A stretch of DNA of 13,127 bases from JBEKYD01 sp049509915 (GTDB lineage Bacteria > Acidobacteriota > Terriglobia > Bryobacterales > Bryobacteraceae): positions 1-13,127 of the forward strand of contig JBEKZL010000287.1 in the NCBI GenBank assembly GCA_049509915.1, given 5' to 3'. The position numbers were made by a program, and so were the translations under genes. Shown here piece by piece: positions 12,667-13,127 of the stretch. Positions within the stretch are counted from its first letter, which is position 1. Each line of letters begins with the position of its first letter. The notes beneath the pieces were generated by a model. It saw only the letters and a list, made by a program, of their open reading frames with translations, was not told the origin of the DNA and ran no database searches.

Positions 12667-13127
12667 GTGGCGACAAAAAGGCGCAAGGCGAAGGAGCCGG
12701 AAGGAACCCTCGAACCGAGAGCGGCGGAGCCACCATCCGGGCATGATGCTCCAGGATGCCCCGTAGTCGGCATCGGCGCGTCTGCCGGGGGGCTGGCAGC
12801 GTTTGAAGCCTTCTTTTCCGGCATGCCCGCCGACACCGACCCCGGCATGGCCTTTGTCCTGGTGCAACACCTGGCCCCGGACCACAAGAGCATCCTCACC
12901 GAACTGGTCAAGCGTTATACCCGCATGAAGGTCTTCGAAGTGGCGGACGGCATGGCGGTCAAGCCCAACTGCGCCTATATTATCCCGCCTAACCGGGACA
13001 TGGCGTTGCTCAACGGCACGCTACAGTTGCTGGAACCCGCCGCGCCGCGCGGCCATCGTCTGCCGATTGACTTTTTCTTCCGCTCCTTGGCCCAGGACCA
13101 GCGCGAGCGGGCCATCGGCATCGTGCT
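12667..13127 (+). CDS. CheB-type methylesterase domain protein, probably a CheB/CheR fusion (partial, runs off the right edge)
   Basis: The visible 153 residues begin with a basic tail of about 30 residues, followed by a CheB methylesterase domain. CheB removes methyl groups from glutamates of chemoreceptors. The nucleophile motif GIGASAGG is at about 35-42 (Ser39), and the catalytic His is in VQHLAPDHKS (His68). IIPPNRDMALL is at about 105-115, and LPIDFFFRSLAQDQRERA at about 132-149. The last stretch is typical of large proteins that join CheB, CheR methyltransferase, PAS and often histidine kinase domains, and less typical of response-regulator CheB. There is no receiver domain before the catalytic part. 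The catalytic Asp lies beyond the edge. The start is GTG 12667 with GGGAG 9 bases upstream. No other chemotaxis gene is in the window, and the fusion is inferred. Confidence 0.9.
   Translation, partial: MATKRRKAKEPEGTLEPRAAEPPSGHDAPGCPVVGIGASAGGLAAFEAFFSGMPADTDPGMAFVLVQHLAPDHKSILTELVKRYTRMKVFEVADGMAVKPNCAYIIPPNRDMALLNGTLQLLEPAAPRGHRLPIDFFFRSLAQDQRERAIGIV

Noticed and set aside
1..13127. CRISPR arrays, insertion sequences, integrase sites and long direct repeats
   Set aside because: By eye there are no regularly spaced repeats, no transposase or integrase frames and no long terminal inverted repeats.

Overview
The window is a G+C-rich bacterial chromosomal segment of about 13 kb. It has a Pst-type phosphate importer, a two-domain peptidoglycan synthase (class A PBP) and a CheB-type chemotaxis fusion start, all typical of free-living Gram-negative-like bacteria. 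The PstS lipobox, the PBP1A-like enzyme, long poorly coding spacers and single-gene transcription units would fit an Acidobacteriota-like soil organism. That placement is an impression from protein style only and is weakly supported. I see no rRNA, tRNA, CRISPR array, IS element or prophage.

Left block (1-3650, minus strand): a phosphate uptake operon in the order pstS, pstC, pstA, pstB. PstS is a lipoprotein that captures phosphate. PstC and PstA form the membrane channel and PstB is the ATPase, which runs off the left edge. pstC and pstA overlap by 4 bases, pstA and pstB are 15 bases apart, and an 85-base spacer with a hairpin separates pstS from pstC. A degenerate Pho-box-like direct repeat lies upstream of pstS, in the spacer shared with a divergent gene.

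Middle block (about 4001-8850): a plus-strand pyruvate-kinase-like enzyme has an extra N-terminal domain and lacks the usual C-terminal regulatory domain. It converges on a minus-strand B12-binding-type radical SAM enzyme of unknown substrate. A doubtful small membrane ORF overlaps the start of the radical SAM gene. About 400 bases with nothing recognisable follow, and then an unrecognised 165-residue soluble protein on the minus strand.

Right block (about 8851-13127, plus strand): a small GlsB/YeaQ-type membrane protein is flanked by two very short membrane or secreted reading frames that each look broken by a frameshift. Next comes a complete bifunctional penicillin-binding protein of the PBP1A type, and last the N-terminal part of a CheB methylesterase-like protein cut by the right edge.

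Most of the window is ordinary housekeeping and envelope content. The points most worth a second look are the domain architecture and metal-site residues of the pyruvate-kinase-like protein, the orphan radical SAM enzyme, the unknown 165-residue protein, and the frame-broken small genes around glsB. I found no convincing new multi-gene system.
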